Below are positions 1 to 8,148 of a stretch of DNA of 64,000 bases, piece after piece. The stretch comes from Pseudomonas fluorescens (lineage in GTDB: Bacteria; Pseudomonadota; Gammaproteobacteria; Pseudomonadales; Pseudomonadaceae): the NCBI RefSeq assembly GCF_000802965.1, contig NZ_JSAK01000029.1, positions 90,361-154,360 on the forward strand. The letters are read 5' to 3'. Within the stretch, counting starts at the first letter, position 1; the number at the start of each line of letters is the position of its first letter. A program made the position numbers and the translations under genes. The notes under the pieces were generated by a model, which saw only the letters and a program-made list of their open reading frames with translations, did not search any database and was not told the DNA's origin.

Positions 1-104
1 CCCGCTGGGTCGCGAAGCGGCCCCCCGCCTTTCTCCAGACAGACCGAGTCATCAGGATTTACGACTGCTGCGCAGCCGAGCGGGAGCAAGCTCCCTCGCC
101 ACAA
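1..104. repeat. REPIN (two inverted REP arms), left edge cut by window
   Basis: The right arm reads GCGGGAGCAAGCTCCCTCGC and ends in CACAA. The left side starts at the window edge inside the matching arm (CCCGCTGGGTCGCGAAGCGG). The arms face each other around a short unique core. This is the same family as the elements at 3185, 3917, 32475, 32982, 51610 and 61711. Such REP pairs are dispersed by RAYT transposases in fluorescent pseudomonads; no RAYT gene lies in this window. Confidence 0.85.
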
Positions 105-131
105 GGGGATCGCATACCCCGGATTTGTGGC

Positions 132-144
132 GTGTCAGTGACAC
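132..144. promoter_or_regulatory. Perfect palindrome upstream of amine dehydrogenase operon
   Basis: GTGTCAGTGACAC is a perfect 6-1-6 inverted repeat about 130 bases upstream of the large-subunit start. It is a candidate operator for the amine dehydrogenase operon. Nothing else ties it to a particular regulator, and a 13-base palindrome can occur by chance. Confidence 0.3.
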
Positions 145-273
145 TGGCACAGACACACAAACACTTGGCAGGCAGGGCAATTCCTGAGGTTGCGGGGCGA
201 GGCACTATTCAATCGTCAGAATCTGCCCACTCACCCGCGATCCGCGTTACCAACAATTCAGGAAGTTCCCCTT

Positions 274-1422
274 ATGCGAACAAACAGGATCTCCGTACAG
301 TCAGCGCTAGGCCTGAGCCTGCTTGTACTCGGTTTGAACAGTGCCCGCGCGGACCTGCCCGCCGACACCATCGGCCAGACCACCCTGGCCTTCCCCGCTG
401 AAGCGCACCGCGCCTTCGTCGTCGATGTCGAGTTCGAAAGCTTTGTCGCCGGCCGTATCACCGTGGTCGACCCGGATCAGAAGCGCGTGCTGGGCATGGT
501 GCCGACTGGTTTTGCCGCGCCTTCAGCCCTGAGCCATGACGGCAAGCTGATCTACAGCGCTGACATCTGGTACTCACGTGGCACCCGTGGCACCCGCACC
601 GATGTGCTGACCGCGTGGGACAGCTCGACGCTGTCGCCGGCCTGGGAAGTGCTGATCCCGAATAAGCGCGCCGAATCGCTGACCCAGCGCTACGGCCTGA
701 AGACCAGCGGCGATGACCGTTTCGTCTACGTCTACAACTTCACCCCGTCGACCTCGGTGACCGTGGTCGATACCCAGACCAAAGCCGTCGCCACGGAAAT
801 CTCGATTCCCGGCTGCGTACTCAACTACCCGGTGGGCAATCGCCGTTTCGCCTCGCTGTGCGGCGACGGCAGCCTGCAGGTGGTGACGATCAACGATCAG
901 GGTCAGGAAACCGCGCGCAACCGCACGCCGTTCTTTGACCCGAACGCCGAGAAACTGGTGGAGCGTGCGGTCAACGTCGGCGACACCTACTACTTCACCA
1001 CCACCACCGGCACCGTGCGCGCCGTGGATTTCTCCGGTGACGCACCGAAGATTCTGCCGAGCTGGTCGCTGGTGACCGATGCCGAGAAAAAGTCCGGTTG
1101 GGCGCCGGGCGGCTGGCAGCTGATGGCTGTCGCGCCGAAGCTGAACCGCTTGTACGTGCTGATGCATGACGCCCACGAACCGATGAAGTGGGAAGACCCG
1201 AGCCCCTTCATCTGGGCCTACGACCTCAAGACCATGAAGAAGATCGCGACCCTGGAAGCGCCGGCACCGGTGTGGAGCATGCAGGCAACCGGCGACGACA
1301 AGCCGCTGTTGCTGGGCACCGACGTTGAAGGTGGCTTGCAGATCTTCGACCTCAAGACCAACAAGCACACCGGCAGCATGGCCAAGGTCGCCAAAACCGC
1401 GACTCAGGTCATGAGCTACTAA
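274..1422 (+). CDS. aauB: Aralkylamine/methylamine dehydrogenase, large (alpha) subunit
   Basis: This is the periplasmic large subunit of a TTQ quinoprotein amine dehydrogenase (alpha2beta2), which oxidises primary amines to aldehyde and ammonia. The start is the ATG preceded by AGGAAG at 8 bases. Residues 1-26 form a Sec signal peptide ending SARA. The mature 356 residues show the repeated beta-propeller look of the family (TVVDPDQK, VTVVDTQTK, WAYDLKTMK, QIFDLKTNK). It leads a tight operon with MauE, MauD and the TTQ subunit. The order B-E-D-A, followed by a cytochrome c and with no amicyanin or MauG alongside, is the order I recall for the aromatic amine dehydrogenase (aau) cluster rather than mau. 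The substrate is therefore more likely an aralkylamine, but methylamine cannot be excluded. Confidence 0.9.
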   Translation: MRTNRISVQSALGLSLLVLGLNSARADLPADTIGQTTLAFPAEAHRAFVVDVEFESFVAGRITVVDPDQKRVLGMVPTGFAAPSALSHDGKLIYSADIWYSRGTRGTRTDVLTAWDSSTLSPAWEVLIPNKRAESLTQRYGLKTSGDDRFVYVYNFTPSTSVTVVDTQTKAVATEISIPGCVLNYPVGNRRFASLCGDGSLQVVTINDQGQETARNRTPFFDPNAEKLVERAVNVGDTYYFTTTTGTVRAVDFSGDAPKILPSWSLVTDAEKKSGWAPGGWQLMAVAPKLNRLYVLMHDAHEPMKWEDPSPFIWAYDLKTMKKIATLEAPAPVWSMQATGDDKPLLLGTDVEGGLQIFDLKTNKHTGSMAKVAKTATQVMSY

Positions 1423-1435
1423 ACGAGGTTCGGCC

Positions 1436-1975
1436 ATGCAATCAGATCCGATCTTCATCATTGCCAGCGCACTCGCCATTTCGGCGCTGCTGGCCAGTGC
1501 CGCAACGCACAAGGTGCGGGCGCCCGTGCGCTTCGCCAAACAGCTGGCGGACTACCAACTGCTGCCCGCGGCGCTGGTGCGTCCGAGCGCGCGGTTGATC
1601 CCGCTGCTGGAACTGGCCATCGCTTTCGCGCTGCTGGTCCCGGTCAGCCGGGGCTGGGCGGCGTTGTCGGCAGCCAGCCTGTTGGCGCTTTACGCCGCCG
1701 CCATCGGCATCAACCTGTGGCGCGGCCGTCGCGACATCGACTGCGGCTGTGCCGGGCCAGACCAGGCCCAACCGCTGCGCCCGGTTCTGCTGCTGCGCAA
1801 CAGCGTGCTGGTGGCGCTGGCATTGCTGGCCAGCGTGGCGCCGGTTGTCCGTGACATGACTGTGTTCGATGGCTTCGTGACCCTCGCCGCTGCGGCTGTC
1901 GCGCTGCTCATCTACGCCGCGGCCGATGGCCTGCTGGCGAACTCCCCTCTTCTGCTCAAATTGATTGGTAGGTAA
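1436..1975 (+). CDS. mauE: MauE-like membrane protein for amine dehydrogenase maturation
   Basis: A 179-residue inner-membrane protein with about four to five hydrophobic segments and the MauE signature DIDCGCAGP (C103 and C105). MauE proteins are required with MauD for correct formation of the disulfide-rich TTQ subunit, probably passing reducing or oxidising equivalents across the membrane. The start has a GAGG ribosome site. It lies 13 bases after the large subunit and 5 bases before mauD, so the four genes are one transcript. The family is DoxX-like; the genomic context makes the MauE role clear. Confidence 0.9.
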   Translation: MQSDPIFIIASALAISALLASAATHKVRAPVRFAKQLADYQLLPAALVRPSARLIPLLELAIAFALLVPVSRGWAALSAASLLALYAAAIGINLWRGRRDIDCGCAGPDQAQPLRPVLLLRNSVLVALALLASVAPVVRDMTVFDGFVTLAAAAVALLIYAAADGLLANSPLLLKLIGR

Positions 1976-1980
1976 TCAAA

Positions 1981-2601
1981 ATGGAAGGCTTGATCGTTTC
2001 CAACGTATTGCTCTGGGTGCTGCTGGTGGCCGTGGCGTTTGTCGTCATGGGCCTGGTCCGTCAGATTGGCGTGCTGCACGGCCGCCTGGCGCCGGCCGGC
2101 GCACTGATGGTCGACAAAGGCGTGGCCGTCAACGAAGCCGCCCCGCAAATCACCGCCGCTGACCGTAAGGGTCGCCCGGTGAACTTCGGCTATGCCGGTG
2201 AAAAATCGCAACTGCTGTTCTTCCTCTCGCCGACCTGCCCGATCTGCAAATCCTTGCTGCCGGCGATCAAATCCATCGCCAGGGAACAGGCCGGTACGCT
2301 CGATGTGGTGTTCGTCAGCGACGGCGACATGGACGCCCAAGCAGCGCTGATCCGCGAGCACAAACTGGAAGACGCCACCTACGTGGTCGGCCCGGAAGTG
2401 GGCATGACCTACCAGATCGGCAAGCTGCCGTACGCCGCGCTGATCGACAAGTCCGGCACCTTGCGCGCCAAAGGCCTGGTCAACTCCCGCGAGCACCTGG
2501 ACAGCCTGTTCGAAGTAGAACACCTCAAGCACGCCACGCTGCAGCAGTACCTCAATGCGCAGCCCCACGACCATGACCACAGCCACGGCCATAGCCACTG
2601 A
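1981..2601 (+). CDS. mauD: MauD-like thioredoxin-fold protein for amine dehydrogenase maturation
   Basis: A 206-residue membrane-anchored thioredoxin-like protein. One N-terminal transmembrane helix spans residues 5-26, and the fold follows in the periplasm with a CPIC redox motif (C86, C89). MauD is thought to form or isomerise the many disulfides of the TTQ subunit encoded next. The C-terminus is unusual: HDHDHSHGHSH places six histidines in the last 11 residues, a likely metal-binding tail. I do not recall this tail as a core family feature. It sits between mauE (5-base gap) and the small-subunit gene (18-base gap). Confidence 0.9.
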   Translation: MEGLIVSNVLLWVLLVAVAFVVMGLVRQIGVLHGRLAPAGALMVDKGVAVNEAAPQITAADRKGRPVNFGYAGEKSQLLFFLSPTCPICKSLLPAIKSIAREQAGTLDVVFVSDGDMDAQAALIREHKLEDATYVVGPEVGMTYQIGKLPYAALIDKSGTLRAKGLVNSREHLDSLFEVEHLKHATLQQYLNAQPHDHDHSHGHSH

Positions 2602-2619
2602 TAAGGCAGGGAGACCTTC

Positions 2620-3141
2620 ATGAAACTGCTGGATCTGTTGTTCGAGCGCTCGACTCGCCGTGTTGCCGACACCACCTCGCGCCGCAAACTGCTGTCGCGC
2701 ATGGGCTCGCTGATGGTGGCCGGTGCCGCCCTTCCGCTGCTGCTGCCACTGGATCGCACCAGCAAGGCGCTGGCCGCCACTGACCCGAAGGCCGGCGACC
2801 CCGGTGATCCGAACAGCTGCGACTACTGGCGTTACTGCTCCATCGACGGCTTTCTGTGCAGCTGCTGCGGTGGTTCGGTAACGTCCTGCCCACCGGGCAC
2901 CGAAGCCTCGCAAGTGACCTGGATCGGCACCTGCCGCAACCCGGCCGATGGCAAGGACTACATCATTTCGTACAACGACTGCTGCGGTAAGCAAAGCTGC
3001 GCCCAGTGCGCCTGTACTCGTAACGACAGTGAAGAACCGGCCTACCGCCCGTTCAACAACAACGACGTGAACTGGTGCCTGGCTGCCAAATCGCACATCT
3101 ACCACTGCACCGTTTCGATCATCCGCGGCGTGGCGGTTTAA
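2620..3141 (+). CDS. aauA: Amine dehydrogenase small (beta) subunit, TTQ-bearing
   Basis: A 173-residue precursor of the catalytic subunit. A twin-arginine signal (SRRKLLS, residues 20-26, then a hydrophobic stretch and ALA) points to Tat export. The two tryptophans that make tryptophan tryptophylquinone are W101 (VTWIGTC) and W152 (DVNWC), 51 residues apart as in the family. The catalytic aspartate is D120 (SYNDCC), and D76 (SIDGFLC) matches the aspartate needed for TTQ biogenesis. Fourteen cysteines support a heavily disulfide-bonded fold, which explains the neighbouring mauD and mauE. The quinone normally needs a further oxidase such as MauG, which is not in this window. Confidence 0.93.
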   Translation: MKLLDLLFERSTRRVADTTSRRKLLSRMGSLMVAGAALPLLLPLDRTSKALAATDPKAGDPGDPNSCDYWRYCSIDGFLCSCCGGSVTSCPPGTEASQVTWIGTCRNPADGKDYIISYNDCCGKQSCAQCACTRNDSEEPAYRPFNNNDVNWCLAAKSHIYHCTVSIIRGVAV

Positions 3142-3184
3142 CACGCGCTTTACCGCCGGTTGCCTGGTTAACCGACACCTACCC

Positions 3185-3278
3185 TGTGGCGAGGGAGCTT
3201 GCTCCCGCTGGGTCGCAAAGCGGCCCCAGATTATGGGACTGCTGCGCAGTCCAGCGAGAGCAAGCTCCCTCGCCACAA
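3185..3278. repeat. REPIN between TTQ subunit and cytochrome genes
   Basis: The left arm is TGTGGCGAGGGAGCTTGCTC and the right arm is its inverted copy ending CTCCCTCGCCACAA, about 94 bases in all. The right arm carries a small variation (CAGCGAGAGCAAG). The element sits inside the amine dehydrogenase gene cluster, where a transcript could fold into a large hairpin that separates or protects the upstream message. Confidence 0.88.
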
Positions 3279-3370
3279 CAGTGATGGGTATTGGGCAATC
3301 GGCGGTTTTTTTTCGTTACGGGTTTGTTTTTTTCTTTGGTAAGACCTGCCACCCGCAAAAGGTACTTGTC

Positions 3371-3892
3371 ATGCGTACGTTGCTTTCCCTCGGCCTGGCC
3401 TGCGTCATGATCGCCCCGCTCGCTCATGCCCGGGCCATCCCCAACCCCGGTCAGCGGCATGCTCCGGGTAATGAAGAACTGCAAAAGCCGATCGCCGAGG
3501 CCGGTTACAGCGTCGGCGTGAACTACCAGTTGCAATGCGCCGGCTGCCACTTGGGCAACGGCATGGGCTCGGCGGCCAATGACACGCCTCGCATGGCCGG
3601 ATTCGTCGGCAATTTTTTGAAAGTCCCCGGTGGTCGCGAATTTCTGGTGCGCGTGCCGGGCATGTCGCAATCGGCGCTGAACAACGCGCAACTGGCCGAC
3701 CTGCTCAACTGGCTGATGCGTGAAGACGGCATGGCGGGCAAAAGCAGACCCACGGACTACCAGCCGTACACCGCCGAAGAAGTGGCGGCATTGCGAGCCA
3801 AGACCATGCTCAACCTGCCCGGCACCCGCGCCGAGCTGATCAAGCAAATGCGTGCGCAAGGCATCGCAATTGAAGACGGCATGAATTACTGA
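3371..3892 (+). CDS. Monohaem cytochrome c, probable amine dehydrogenase electron acceptor
   Basis: A 173-residue periplasmic c-type cytochrome. A Sec signal covers about residues 1-20 (to AHA), and a single haem motif CAGCH lies at 56-60. M98 (VPGMSQ) is a possible axial ligand. It follows the TTQ subunit gene across a REPIN. In the aau cluster of Alcaligenes faecalis, as I recall, a small monohaem cytochrome gene follows aauA, so a role in taking electrons from the dehydrogenase is likely. The ATG chosen has AAGG at 8 bases. Other substrates for this cytochrome cannot be excluded. Confidence 0.85.
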   Translation: MRTLLSLGLACVMIAPLAHARAIPNPGQRHAPGNEELQKPIAEAGYSVGVNYQLQCAGCHLGNGMGSAANDTPRMAGFVGNFLKVPGGREFLVRVPGMSQSALNNAQLADLLNWLMREDGMAGKSRPTDYQPYTAEEVAALRAKTMLNLPGTRAELIKQMRAQGIAIEDGMNY

Positions 3893-3916
3893 GCATCGCC
3901 GGCAGAACCCTGAACC

Positions 3917-4022
3917 TGTGGCGAGGGAGCTTGCTCCCGCTGGACTGCGCAGCAGGTTCCTGCTTTTTTTGATAGAAAGGGGGCCCGCTTCGCGACCCGG
4001 CGGGAGCAAGCACCCTCGCCGC
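3917..4022. repeat. REPIN with one degenerate arm
   Basis: The left arm TGTGGCGAGGGAGCTTGCTC is intact. The right arm has changed positions (GAGCAAGCACCCTCGCCGCG), so the outer pairing is imperfect. It lies just after the cytochrome gene and could act as a transcript end for the amine dehydrogenase unit. Confidence 0.82.
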
Positions 4023-4356
4023 GGGATTCGTGTCACGCCTCTGGCTACAGACCACCTCCAAACATTGCCCCATGCACGTCGATGCCTATAGACGCTCGTA
4101 AAGCCGTGGCTGCGAGCGGGTATCGATTTCAATGGAATCAATATCAGTTCCGGGGTTCTACCCAAACGTCGCAAATCAGTGAATGATTGCTCAGTGCCGC
4201 TAAAGTGACAGCACCCGTCGCCACGCCCGCCAAAAGCCTGTAAATTTCGCTGGTGGGTTGCTTATCACGGTGACGCTAACGCTCTCAAGCGAGGGCAGTA
4301 TTGAACTGAATCGCGTCACCCGTAAGCGCGAGGGGCAGCAGACATGAGGTCTATTT
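4023..4356 (+). other. Leader/promoter region upstream of the EPS priming transferase, no gene seen
   Basis: There are 334 bases without a convincing gene between the REPIN and the phosphoglycosyltransferase start. It is less GC-rich than the flanks and should hold the promoter of that gene. I could not point to a clear sigma-70, sigma-54 or regulator site. Confidence 0.4.
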
Positions 4357-5781
4357 ATGATTTTCGAGCCCAACCGTAGTCGTTCCGTACTCCAGCGTCG
4401 AAGCAGTACCAGTATCGTTATTCAGGCCGCGCTGGATGGTGTGGCAGTGACGGGCGTTGCGTGGTATTTGATCAATTATCACATCGGTTACATCACCCAG
4501 GCCTATGTCATCATGGTCCTGTTGTTGCTCGGGGCATTGTCCGTCGTCTATGACCACTATGCCATTTATCGAAGCAACGTCGGTTTTGCCGTCAAAGCCT
4601 TCAAACTGCTCAAGGCATGGACTGCGGTTTTTTGTTTCCTGGTTGCCATGGCGTTTCTAACCAAACAAAGCGAACAGTATTCACGCTTATTGGTTGGGGA
4701 GTTATTTGTTATTGGGTACGTCGTTCAGTTGCTGTTGCATCTCGCTACACGTGAAGTGCAAAAGAAGTTTCTGGCCCACCCGACTCAACGGGAAAATGCT
4801 CTGATCATTGGCTCCGGAAGCCTAGCAAACTACCTTCATCAGAAAATCAGTAATAACCCTTGGCTGGGTGAACAGGTCGTCGGCGCCGTGTTGATCGGTG
4901 GCGTTGAAGATCAGGGAAAAGATGGTGCGAAAAGCGCGAATCGTTTGCCAATACTGGGCAATATTTCCGACTTGGATGAGTTGGTGACGCAATACTCCAT
5001 TCGTACAGTGTATTTCGTTACACCACTGGATAGTTCGCAGGTAATCAAGGACGTCTACCTGAAGTTGTTTGACAAGCACATCGCCGTGAACTGGGTGCCT
5101 GATATTTTCTCGCTGCGTTTGATCAACCACAGCGTCCGGGAAATTGCCGGGATTCCAGTGCTGACCTTGTCTGAAACGCCGCTGATGGGAATGCGCCTGT
5201 TCCTGAAGAATCTTGAAGACAAAGTCCTGGCCTTCCTCATCTTGCTGTTTGCGGCGCCTGTGCTGATCGCAGTTGCGATTGCCATCAAGCTCGACAGCCC
5301 TGGGCCGATATTCTTTCGACAGGAACGCATGGGTTGGAGCGGCGATTCCTTCCGCATCTGGAAATTCCGCAGCATGGTTGTCCACCAGCCCGAAGAGGGT
5401 ACCGTCAAGCAGGCAGAAAAGAATGATCCGCGCAAAACCAGGGTTGGCGCTTTTATTCGCAAAACGAGCCTGGATGAACTACCGCAGTTGTTCAATGTAC
5501 TGATGGGCGAAATGTCTCTCGTAGGCCCGCGCCCACACGCCATTGCACACGATGCTCAGTACTCACCGGACATCTCGGACTACTTTGCACGCCACAACAT
5601 CAAGCCAGGCATTACCGGCCTGGCCCAAGTGCGTGGATTTCGCGGTGAAACGCGGGATATCGAACAGATGATTCGGCGTGTTGATTCGGACATCGAGTAC
5701 ATCAACAACTGGTCGCTCTGGCTCGACTTCACCATTCTTCTGCGAACGGTGCTGGCCTTCACCGGCAAGCATGCCTACTAG
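4357..5781 (+). CDS. Undecaprenyl-phosphate glucose/sugar phosphotransferase (WcaJ/PslA type)
   Basis: A 474-residue polyprenyl glycosylphosphotransferase that starts repeat-unit synthesis by moving a sugar-phosphate onto undecaprenyl phosphate at the inner membrane. Four N-terminal membrane segments, a nucleotide-binding-like middle (CoA_binding_3) and a fifth membrane segment at about 288-308 precede the catalytic domain. That domain shows DSPGPIFFRQERMG, WKFRSMV, DELPQLFNVLMGEMS and LVGPRPH. The ribosome site is GAGGT before the ATG. It is the only plus-strand gene at this end of the EPS locus and converges on the glycosyltransferase at 5813. The sugar is unknown; glucose-1-phosphate is the usual substrate for this subgroup. 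Confidence 0.92.
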   Translation: MIFEPNRSRSVLQRRSSTSIVIQAALDGVAVTGVAWYLINYHIGYITQAYVIMVLLLLGALSVVYDHYAIYRSNVGFAVKAFKLLKAWTAVFCFLVAMAFLTKQSEQYSRLLVGELFVIGYVVQLLLHLATREVQKKFLAHPTQRENALIIGSGSLANYLHQKISNNPWLGEQVVGAVLIGGVEDQGKDGAKSANRLPILGNISDLDELVTQYSIRTVYFVTPLDSSQVIKDVYLKLFDKHIAVNWVPDIFSLRLINHSVREIAGIPVLTLSETPLMGMRLFLKNLEDKVLAFLILLFAAPVLIAVAIAIKLDSPGPIFFRQERMGWSGDSFRIWKFRSMVVHQPEEGTVKQAEKNDPRKTRVGAFIRKTSLDELPQLFNVLMGEMSLVGPRPHAIAHDAQYSPDISDYFARHNIKPGITGLAQVRGFRGETRDIEQMIRRVDSDIEYINNWSLWLDFTILLRTVLAFTGKHAY

Positions 5782-5799
5782 CGATTCTTGAATGTCATA

Positions 5800-5854
5800 C
5801 CCGAAGAAGTTGTCATGAGGGAAGCAGATCCAGCGTCCGCTCAACTTCTTCGGG
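5800..5854. terminator. 13-bp perfect inverted repeat at the convergent gene ends
   Basis: CCCGAAGAAGTTG (5800-5812) is repeated in inverted form as CAACTTCTTCGGG (5842-5854). The right arm lies inside the last codons of the minus-strand glycosyltransferase, and its stop codon is in the 29-base loop. It may be a bidirectional transcript end, but there is no T-run and the loop is long. Confidence 0.4.
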
Positions 5855-6961
5855 GTCGATTCTGAAGCCGTCCCCATCCGGTGAACCGACTACAAAAGCA
5901 AAATTCTGGTGATCACGGTCCGTCAGGTATTTGAAGAAGCACAGAAAGCGATTAGGCGGCTGCAATACCAGAAGCGATCCACCCGGCTGTAAAACGTTAA
6001 CGCCGTGTATAAGATGACTCCCCTCTATTCCAATAACCGTTCTTGCGCCGGCACAGGCCGCCACAATGGTTGGCACGTCGGATTTCGCCGGGTCAATAAC
6101 GCGGAACCCCCTACGTACGCGTAAATACTCGGCGAGCTCCAACTCGTTGCGTAACAATCGCAATTCACCCGTGCCACCACGCAGAATAAATACGCCAGGG
6201 TGATCGTTGTACTCAACGTGCGATAACAACTTCTCCCCCATCGCACGGAATCGCAGATGCTTGTTTCGGTTTTGACAAAGATCATCAAAGATCACGAGCT
6301 CACGGAAAAACGCATCACGTACACGAAACGGCTTCATGCCAAGCCATTGCTCATATCCGGGGGCGTGAAGTATGCCGGTCCTGCTGGTGGAAACGAGGTT
6401 GGCAGACTGCGCCGTAGTCACTGGAATGCCTTCGTTACATGCCAATGGGTAAGTGATGCAATCATCCATTAACCATGATCCAAACCATTTATTTCCACCC
6501 GAAGTGCAATACATGGCGCCACGGTCAATTTCGTTCTCTACACGAATCCTTGGTAACCATTTCGATCTGGGGGACAAAGCAGACTTGGCGTTGCCTTTGT
6601 AAAGTGCACCGTCAATTAACCAGACATCTTTAAGTAAATAAGCGCGCGTTGGGCCGTGTTGAACTTCACCCACCCCTTCCATGGTGCGACGGGGATGTTC
6701 GAAAGGATAAAAAAGATCCCCAGCCCACCCTGTCACGCGATCAAGTTGGTCGGGCAGATAAAAAGCGGGAGGCGCAATCGCGATTTCGCCGGGCGCAATT
6801 TCCCAAGTCTTTGCGGCGACGCTTTGCAGTGTTAATGCCTGCTTGCGTGCAAGCCGTGTTTTAAAGATGTGCTTATACGCAGCTAGACTCCACTTCGTTT
6901 GACCGTCGCTCATCACTGTATTGACTTCTGGCATATAAATTCCCATGGAAACAGCGTACAT
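5813..6961 (-). CDS. GT61-family (DUF563) glycosyltransferase
   Basis: About 382 residues resembling the GT61/DUF563 family, whose C-terminal signature is a sequence of the type seen here: TIVAACAGARTVIGIEGSHL, then IHGVNVLQPGGSLLVLQPPN. These enzymes transfer sugars in EPS and LPS loci. The start is uncertain: ATGs at 6961, 6946 and 6913 are all possible and none has a good ribosome site. It lies 44 bases downstream of the acyltransferase-like gene at 7006 and both point the same way. The two form a pair set apart from the main operon by 344 AT-rich bases, so they look like an add-on to the locus. Confidence 0.72.
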   Translation of the reverse strand: MYAVSMGIYMPEVNTVMSDGQTKWSLAAYKHIFKTRLARKQALTLQSVAAKTWEIAPGEIAIAPPAFYLPDQLDRVTGWAGDLFYPFEHPRRTMEGVGEVQHGPTRAYLLKDVWLIDGALYKGNAKSALSPRSKWLPRIRVENEIDRGAMYCTSGGNKWFGSWLMDDCITYPLACNEGIPVTTAQSANLVSTSRTGILHAPGYEQWLGMKPFRVRDAFFRELVIFDDLCQNRNKHLRFRAMGEKLLSHVEYNDHPGVFILRGGTGELRLLRNELELAEYLRVRRGFRVIDPAKSDVPTIVAACAGARTVIGIEGSHLIHGVNVLQPGGSLLVLQPPNRFLCFFKYLTDRDHQNFAFVVGSPDGDGFRIDPEEVERTLDLLPS

Positions 6962-7005
6962 GGTCAAACACGTATAACTGCATTTCTTTTAAAGCAACGA
7001 CCTGT

Positions 7006-8148
7006 TCAGGTGGATACAACACATTCAAAAGTAGGGGGTGACTTCAGGTGAGTGTAGCGGCTACGCAGGATGTCCAAAAGCTCATCCTCTGGCTTTTTGG
7101 CACAGTGGAGATAAATCTTGAACAGCCCGCCAAATCCCATTTCACGATACCGGTTGGCGACTTCTTCATCGCTTGGGCCGTCTGGCAGACCCAGATGAAG
7201 CGCCAGTTTTCTGCCTTCCACTGCAAACAACGGTGTCTCCCAAAGGAACTGCGCGACGCCTGCCTCAGGCAGTCGAACAAACAGATAACCTTCGTTGCCC
7301 AGCGTATCCACATCACCGCCACGTCGTCTTTTCCACTCGAGAAGCCCATCGTCCGGGCGTGCCAGGCAAGTGCCGATATCGTAGTAGTCAAAACCGTTTT
7401 CAATCGCCCACTCAAGCGCCATGAACGTTGTAATGGAGTTAATTTCGCGAAGTTTTTTATTGTCTGAAAACACGGAATCAGGGTAGCCGAAACGGATCGT
7501 GCTCCAGTAGCGCTTCCCGCCCCGCGTAATCACGCACCCAAGGTGGCATGCGACCACCTGGTCCTCCAACAGTACCAAGTCGAGACGACCGGCATTTTTT
7601 GCCACCCGTTGAACCTCGCTCGATTCAATCTGGGAAGCGGATGCACCGTGCCTTGCTCTGGCGTAAGGCTGAAGCATTTCCCTGTCAGCGCTTGCGATCT
7701 CGCCGTCGTTCACCGCCTGTTTCATACGATAGCGCAGCCGGTTTTTGCGTAGATTCCGACGCAGCTCGGTGTTGTATCTCGCCGTGATTTCATCCACCGA
7801 CCTACCCAGCGGCACGACTGCACTCAGGCTCCTGGGCACACACAATGCACCGGGAACGGGTACCTCACTGATCAGGACCGTGCGACTCGATTTCTTTAAC
7901 TCAGGTTGGCGTTCAACCTCCTCGGGGTTCGCGCCCATGAGGACCTGCACAAATTCGCGCTGGTTTTTCCTGCCGACATACAGAACGTCATAAAGGCTGT
8001 CTTTCTGTAGTTTGAACCTGACCATTTCCCAGCGCCAAAAACAGGCTCGCCCACACACATCTCGTAGCCAAGCGATAGCTTTTCTTATCTCAAACCGCAT
8101 GGAGGGAGAGATCAGCTTATGTATCGGCATTGCTACATATTCTTTCAT
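7006..8148 (-). CDS. GNAT/FemAB-like (BioF2-like) acyltransferase
   Basis: A 380-residue protein resembling the Acetyltransf_6/FemAB-like group found in polysaccharide loci. Visible features are a basic N-terminal half (LRRNLRKNRLRYRMK), a central substrate-binding core (VVACHLGCVI) and the GNAT-like end YYDIGTCLARPDDGLLEWKR. It probably acylates or aminoacylates an EPS sugar. The start is ATG at 8148; an alternative internal ATG gives MPIHKLISP. It is upstream of the GT61 gene in the same direction. The exact donor and acceptor cannot be read from sequence. Confidence 0.7.
   Translation of the reverse strand: MKEYVAMPIHKLISPSMRFEIRKAIAWLRDVCGRACFWRWEMVRFKLQKDSLYDVLYVGRKNQREFVQVLMGANPEEVERQPELKKSSRTVLISEVPVPGALCVPRSLSAVVPLGRSVDEITARYNTELRRNLRKNRLRYRMKQAVNDGEIASADREMLQPYARARHGASASQIESSEVQRVAKNAGRLDLVLLEDQVVACHLGCVITRGGKRYWSTIRFGYPDSVFSDNKKLREINSITTFMALEWAIENGFDYYDIGTCLARPDDGLLEWKRRRGGDVDTLGNEGYLFVRLPEAGVAQFLWETPLFAVEGRKLALHLGLPDGPSDEEVANRYREMGFGGLFKIYLHCAKKPEDELLDILRSRYTHLKSPPTFECVVST

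Noticed and set aside
132..260. Sigma-54 promoter for the amine dehydrogenase operon
   Set aside because: TGGCAC and TGGCAG strings occur, but no GC doublet falls at the required distance.
574..1539. Long minus-strand open frame opposite the amine dehydrogenase large subunit
   Set aside because: Antisense shadow of a well-supported gene; high His/Arg/Gly content typical of reversed GC-rich coding DNA, and no family match.
1912..3276. 454-residue minus-strand open frame across mauD and the TTQ subunit gene
   Set aside because: Runs opposite three firm genes and into a REPIN; no recognisable domain or ribosome site.
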